Below are positions 63,139 through 64,000 of a DNA stretch of 64,000 nt, piece after piece. The stretch lies in assembly GCF_039962255.1 (NCBI RefSeq), contig NZ_JAMPKY010000010.1:1-64000 (forward strand), given 5' to 3'. The position numbers and the translations under genes were made by a program. The DNA comes from Leptolyngbya subtilissima AS-A7 (GTDB taxonomy: Bacteria > Cyanobacteriota > Cyanobacteriia > Phormidesmidales > Phormidesmidaceae). The notes beneath the pieces were generated by a model that saw nothing but the letters and a program-made list of their open reading frames with translations, did no database searches and was not told the DNA's origin. The first letter of the stretch is position 1; every line of letters begins with the position of its first letter.

Positions 63139-63555
63139 TTAAACCACTTGGTGTAGCTCAGCCTCAAGCTGCTTCAGCAGTTGATCGTTACCCTGGGCAC
63201 GGGCCACTTCAATACGATGCTGAGTCGACTGCTGAATGCTAGTGCGATGAGCTTCAGCCGCTTCTTGCAGCAGGTGACGCCGGGCGGGTAGCCCTTTGCC
63301 TGCCGCAGTCCGCTCCGCCTGAAACACAGGCTGACGATCGGAAGCCACCGTGGAAGACTCAATTTGCCCGTGGCAATTGGTGCTATAGCTAACTCCACGA
63401 TAAGTGTAATTACCGATAGGTTGGGTTATCGGTAAATGCTTAACGTAGGAAAATCTCATTGGACGTCCCCGGTAGGATCCGGTTAGCTCACTTTCACGCA
63501 CTTCTAGAGAAGGCGGGTTGTAATCGTAATCTACGCCGCGATAGCAAAGTTTCAT
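63139..63555 (-). CDS. DUF4278 protein
   Basis: The 138-residue protein starts at ATG 63555 (MKLCYRGVDYDYNPPSLEVR). The DUF4278 pattern of two short strands is seen as LCYRGVDY (3-10) and YTYRGVSYS (about 50-58). A polar, helical tail (about 80-138) is rich in Gln, Arg and Glu and includes EAHRTSIQQSTQHRIEVARA. The family is cyanobacterial and of unknown function, often present in several copies and linked to stress or nitrogen response in expression surveys. Its terminator is clear. No partner gene is adjacent. Confidence 0.85.
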   Translation of the reverse strand: MKLCYRGVDYDYNPPSLEVRESELTGSYRGRPMRFSYVKHLPITQPIGNYTYRGVSYSTNCHGQIESSTVASDRQPVFQAERTAAGKGLPARRHLLQEAAEAHRTSIQQSTQHRIEVARAQGNDQLLKQLEAELHQVV

Positions 63556-64000
63556 GTCACGCCTCTTGTTGACAAAGGATTTAACAAACTGCCTAAGCAG
63601 GGTGCGTTCCTTCGGGAGCCAATCTCCTTACTTCCGTCTAGGGCGTAGTGGAGTAGTCTCCAGGTTGCCTCAGATGAACGTCAACGTACTTTCTGTATTC
63701 AATTTTACTAAATCCTTCCGATGTCAACAAGCCATGTCATTTAATTTAAAGGAAGATCTATCTCAGGGAATAGCTTGCCAGCTAAGGGTTCGAGGGGCTA
63801 GGCGGGCGATGGGGTTCCGGCAAATCTTTACTGTTTCTTTGCAGCGATCGTTGCTTACGCCGATTTCGCAACAGCAAGCAATTTACACTATGCTAAGTAT
63901 GTAACGGTTGCTTAACGTAACTATCGCCTCCTGCATGGGTTTCCAGTTCTATGAAATGCATAATCAATCGCCGGGCGCAGTTTTCTGCTAGCCACCGCTA
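63556..64000. other. End of window, no supported gene
   Basis: The frame 63554-63904 on the plus strand has a poor start and no recognisable protein. The region contains no known repeat or RNA. A gene may begin beyond the window edge. Confidence 0.5.

Noticed and set aside
63554..63904. Plus-strand frame at the end of the window
   Set aside because: There is no good start signal, no domain, and the composition is that of a spacer.

Overview
The window looks like cyanobacterial chromosome. The palindrome GCGATCGC (HIP1) and its GGCGATCGCC context recur in genes and spacers, and several genes belong to phycobilisome or oxygenic-phototroph families: a CpcT/CpeT bilin lyase, an orphan phycobiliprotein-fold protein, a PspA/IM30 protein, DUF4278, type III glutamine synthetase behind an NtcA-type promoter, and an LptA/LptB/LptF-type set. 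Gene style and moderate GC suggest a filamentous Leptolyngbya/Nodosilinea-type cyanobacterium. The genus cannot be fixed from this sequence alone. No tRNA, rRNA or CRISPR array was found.

Layout. Positions 1-5.1 kb form an accessory region: a small conserved hypothetical gene, an array of seven 21-bp repeats, and a REP-associated tyrosine transposase flanked by perfect 31-bp inverted REP copies. Next comes a two-gene unit made of a small protein with a hydrophobic N-terminus and a STAND/NB-ARC-TPR ATPase. These two proteins share a short motif, at the C-terminus of the first and the N-terminus of the second, which is the layout of amyloid-signalling NLR/effector pairs. From 5.2 to 24.9 kb there are mostly housekeeping and cell-surface genes: recN, a coiled-coil protein, a cNMP-domain/AAA/polyferredoxin fusion, an L,D-transpeptidase, a LysR-pirin-CDGSH group, ilvE, a phospholipase D-type enzyme, an NCS1 permease, pspA, a SPOR protein and comEC.

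From 25.3 to 41.4 kb a long co-directional run on the minus strand encodes surface-polysaccharide synthesis. It starts with a Wzt-like ABC ATPase, continues with a complete set for CMP-pseudaminic acid (PseB, PseC, an SpsF-type cytidylyltransferase, a PseG-PseH fusion, PseI), and ends with glycosyltransferases, methyltransferases, a cupin and a DegT aminotransferase. No permease partner for the ATPase is visible. leuS and cpcT follow.

From 47.3 to 53.1 kb the LPS-transport genes lptA, lptB and an lptF/G permease are present, but a dioxygenase and a glycosyltransferase sit between lptA and lptB. The remainder holds a HEAT-repeat protein, RNase Z, a serine-recombinase homologue that has lost its catalytic residues, asnS, and glnN. 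The glnN gene has a perfect NtcA promoter about 600 bp upstream and a structured leader. A YbaK-type deacylase and a DUF4278 gene close the window.
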